Shown: positions 4,785-6,620 of the stretch, in pieces
How the letters are laid out: each line of letters begins with the position of its first letter
Numbering within the stretch: position 1 is the stretch's first letter
From: an uncultured Caryophanales bacterium
Lineage (GTDB): Bacteria; Bacillota_I; Bacilli_A; RFN20; CAG-826
Length of the DNA stretch: 6,620 nt
Assembly (NCBI GenBank): GCA_946410525.1
Contig: CAMKAQ010000055.1
Coordinates: 1 to 6,620 of the forward strand
Direction: 5' to 3'
Notes under the pieces: generated by a model
Told to the model about the DNA's origin: nothing
Seen by the model: the letters and a program-made list of their open reading frames with translations, nothing else
Database searches by the model: none
Made by a program: the position numbers and the translations under genes

Positions 4785-6515
4785 ATGAGGAATGCCAATA
4801 CGAGAAAAATGGACAGATTACTCGCTTTTTTGACCCTTGCTTGCATCCCTTTGGCTGGTTGCCAAAGCGGTGGGGAGTCCTCTAGTGATTCTTTTTCGTC
4901 TGCCGTTTCCTCTGAGAGCAATCCAACCTCGACATCTCTTTCTAGCGTAACATCTGACGGATTCGTCATTGGATTCAACGAAGGTGGCGGATTAAGTATC
5001 GACGGCTACAAAGGGAAGAAGATAGACGTCATCATTCCAAACTCGATTGAAGGCGTTGAAGTAGTTGCCATCGGGGTGAACGCTTTCGCCGAGAATGACA
5101 CGATACGCTCGGTTACTATCCCTAGCAGCATCGTAACCATCGGTGAATCAGCCTTCATGCACTGCAAATCTCTAACTACGGTTACTTTCCTAGAAGGCTC
5201 ATCGCTTACGACCGTTGAGAGGGCCGCTTTCCGTGATTGCACATTCTTAACAACAATCAAACTTCCATACGGCACCAAGAAAATCGGAGAGAGTGCGTTC
5301 TATAACTGTTCTTCCTTGGCTTCTTTTGTCATCCCAAACAGTGTGACTGGCATTTATAAATCCGCTTTTGAGCGTTGCAGCTCTTTAAGAGAGATCCAAA
5401 TCCCTGGTGGTGCGGACGTCATCCCACAATCGTGTTTCGCCTATTGCCTTTCGCTTTCGCGTGTTGACCTAAACAAGGCAACCTTAATTGACCACCGCGC
5501 ATTCGAGTACTGCGACTCTCTCACGGAAATCGATATTCCTCAAAGCGTTTATAGTATCGGCAGCGAGGCTTTTGCCTTCTCCGCCTTAAAATCAATCAAT
5601 ATCCCCGATAGCGTGACGCTCATTGGCAATGGGGCCTTCTCCAACTGCACTTCCTTAGAATCCGTCGACTATTCCAGTGGTATGACGCAAGTGGGAACGA
5701 GTCTCTTTAATTACTGCACGGCTCTCAAATCGTTTGTTATTCCTGAAGGCGTAACAACCGTTCAAAGCTCTGCCTTCCGCGACTGTCATTCCTTAGCTAG
5801 CGTAACTTTCCCGAATTCTTTGGTAGAGATCCACGCCCAAGCTTTCGAAGGTTGCAATTCCTTAACCTCGATCAGCATCCCTGGAGATTTTAGATACATC
5901 TATTACTACGCTTTCCGTGGGTGTTCTTCATTGGCTTCGGTCGATATTCCTAATGCCACGAGGCCTGTGATTTACGAACACGCGTTCGATGGTTGCTCTT
6001 CTTTGACCATGATCAACATTCCGTCTTTAAAGGATGCTGATGACTGGGTTTTCGCCAACTGCACTTCCTTAACTTCGGTAGTGTTCTCCGACACGTCGAT
6101 TCCTGGCCACGCTTTCGATGGCTGCACGTCTCTTTCTTCGGTCGCTCTTCCTGTGGGCATGACCTATATTGGCCCTTATGCTTTTAGCGGCTGCATCGCC
6201 CTAACTTCGCTCGACATCCCTAACCCTAGCCGTATTGGCTATGTTAGCGAAGGCGTTTTTAAAGGCTGCGCCTCTCTTACCTGGGTCAAACTTCCTAAAA
6301 CCGTGAGTTACATCGAATCTTTTGCTTTCGATGGCTGTACGTCTTTTGCCTACTTGTTCTTCGAGGGAACTAGCGAAGATTGGGAGAATGTCACCATCCA
6401 CGAGAATAACGGCGGTCTTTCTAATGCGACTATCTATTTCTTTAGCGAGGCCAATCCAATAACGTCTGGCCATTATTGGCATTACGTCAACGACGTCCCA
6501 ACCGCTTGGCAGTAG
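4785..6515 (+). CDS. BspA-like leucine-rich-repeat surface lipoprotein
   Basis: This 576-residue protein starts with an export signal (RNANTRKMDR, then a hydrophobic core) and a good lipobox LAGC with C26. It should be lipid-anchored and displayed outside the cell. Residues 27-58 form a Ser/Thr-rich linker. From about residue 100 to 525 it consists of roughly eighteen or nineteen repeats of about 22-24 residues with the pattern AF..C.SL..v.iP.sv..Ig.s, the LRR_5 / Treponema TpLRR type found in BspA proteins of oral and gut bacteria. Such proteins are linked to adhesion to host matrix or other bacteria in some species; the ligand here is unknown. The last 52 residues form the cap often seen on these proteins (EGTSEDWENV, then ATIYFFSE, then GHYWHYVNDVPTAW). 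The start at 4785 has no ribosome binding site; ATG 4809 would leave a poor n-region (MDR) and also lacks a site, so 4785 is preferred. The last codons lie in a tandemly repeated 72-bp unit. Confidence 0.9.
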   Translation: MRNANTRKMDRLLAFLTLACIPLAGCQSGGESSSDSFSSAVSSESNPTSTSLSSVTSDGFVIGFNEGGGLSIDGYKGKKIDVIIPNSIEGVEVVAIGVNAFAENDTIRSVTIPSSIVTIGESAFMHCKSLTTVTFLEGSSLTTVERAAFRDCTFLTTIKLPYGTKKIGESAFYNCSSLASFVIPNSVTGIYKSAFERCSSLREIQIPGGADVIPQSCFAYCLSLSRVDLNKATLIDHRAFEYCDSLTEIDIPQSVYSIGSEAFAFSALKSINIPDSVTLIGNGAFSNCTSLESVDYSSGMTQVGTSLFNYCTALKSFVIPEGVTTVQSSAFRDCHSLASVTFPNSLVEIHAQAFEGCNSLTSISIPGDFRYIYYYAFRGCSSLASVDIPNATRPVIYEHAFDGCSSLTMINIPSLKDADDWVFANCTSLTSVVFSDTSIPGHAFDGCTSLSSVALPVGMTYIGPYAFSGCIALTSLDIPNPSRIGYVSEGVFKGCASLTWVKLPKTVSYIESFAFDGCTSFAYLFFEGTSEDWENVTIHENNGGLSNATIYFFSEANPITSGHYWHYVNDVPTAWQ

Positions 6516-6565
6516 GGGAGAAAACCTAAAACAGAGATGATTGATTTATCTCTTTTTTAGGTTTT
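6494..6565. repeat. 72-bp tandem repeat, first unit
   Basis: The unit starts at CGTCCCAACC inside the last codons of the LRR gene (VPTAWQ and stop) and contains the whole terminator that follows. It is immediately followed by a second, identical but incomplete copy. Confidence 0.9.
6521..6565. terminator. Long-stem terminator after the LRR gene
   Basis: An 18-bp stem pairs 6521-6538 with 6548-6565 around a 9-nt loop, with a single C/T mismatch (6532/6554). The right arm contains a run of six Ts (6553-6558) and ends in four Ts; the left arm is A-rich, so it could act in both directions. It begins 5 bp after the stop codon. Confidence 0.75.
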
Positions 6566-6620
6566 CGTCCCAACCGCTTGGCAGTAGGGGAGAAAACCTA
6601 AAACAGAGATGATTGATTTA
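6566..6620. repeat. 72-bp tandem repeat, second unit, cut by window edge after 55 bp
   Basis: All 55 bases are identical to 6494-6548, and the base before each copy differs (A6493, T6565), so the match is exactly 55 bp up to the edge. It repeats the gene's last six codons and stop, detached from the reading frame, and the left arm of the terminator (6593-6610). Confidence 0.9.

Noticed and set aside
4774..4788. Four-codon ORF whose stop overlaps the LRR gene start (ATGA), suggesting translational coupling
   Set aside because: Its ATG lies in the -10 box of the predicted promoter, upstream of the expected transcription start, so it would not be in the mRNA.
5006..6482. Several antisense open frames of 60-90 codons across the LRR gene
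   Set aside because: They mirror the repeated sense codons, lack ribosome binding sites and show no protein-like pattern.

Overview
The window looks like bacterial chromosome, most likely from an uncultured, host-associated low-to-moderate G+C Bacillota/Mycoplasmatota-like lineage. The grounds are strong AAGGAG-type ribosome binding sites, sigma-A-type promoters, T-tract terminators, a CymR/CysK-like pair, several lipoproteins and a BspA-type leucine-rich-repeat surface protein. All genes read through under the standard code and all tryptophans are TGG. The seven visible stop codons are five TAA and two TAG, with no TGA. The taxonomic call is an inference; no rRNA or other marker gene is present.

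Layout, left to right. (1) At 2-247 is the 3' end of a DUF2804-family gene, cut by the left edge. (2) An initiator tRNA-fMet at 312-386 has its own promoter (253-281) and is followed by a probably bidirectional terminator (397-432). (3) A minus-strand Rrf2-family regulator (439-843) diverges from the cysteine synthase gene cysK (937-1863). The two promoters overlap face to face, with a tandem 9-bp repeat and a palindrome next to them. This is the arrangement expected of a CymR-like regulator of cysteine supply. cysK ends in a clear terminator. (4) A lipoprotein of unknown function (1959-2627) has its own -10 box. It is followed by a 213-bp AT-rich gap with no gene, holding only a weak AT hairpin near its start and the promoter of the next gene at its end. 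(5) An apparently exported, lipid-anchored MTA/SAH nucleosidase (2841-3629) is followed after 55 bp by a multi-pass membrane protein of unknown function (3685-4635). No terminator lies between them and one follows the second gene, so they probably form a two-gene operon. (6) A BspA-like LRR lipoprotein (4785-6515) seems to be transcribed from a promoter so close to its ATG that the mRNA should be leaderless or nearly so. Its 3' end and terminator start a 72-bp tandem repeat whose second copy is cut by the right edge after exactly 55 bp, a length that suggests an assembly-graph loop.

How the parts relate: the regulator and CysK form a sulfur/cysteine module. The MTA/SAH nucleosidase also belongs to sulfur-compound recycling but is a separate transcription unit and appears to act outside the membrane. 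Three of the six complete proteins are predicted lipoproteins and a fourth is an integral membrane protein, so the right two thirds of the window is largely devoted to the cell envelope. I found no CRISPR array, transposase, phage gene or defence system. The observations most worth a second look are the unusual anticodon arm of the initiator tRNA, the exported nucleosidase, the overlapping cysK/regulator control region, the predicted leaderless LRR gene and the end-of-window repeat.
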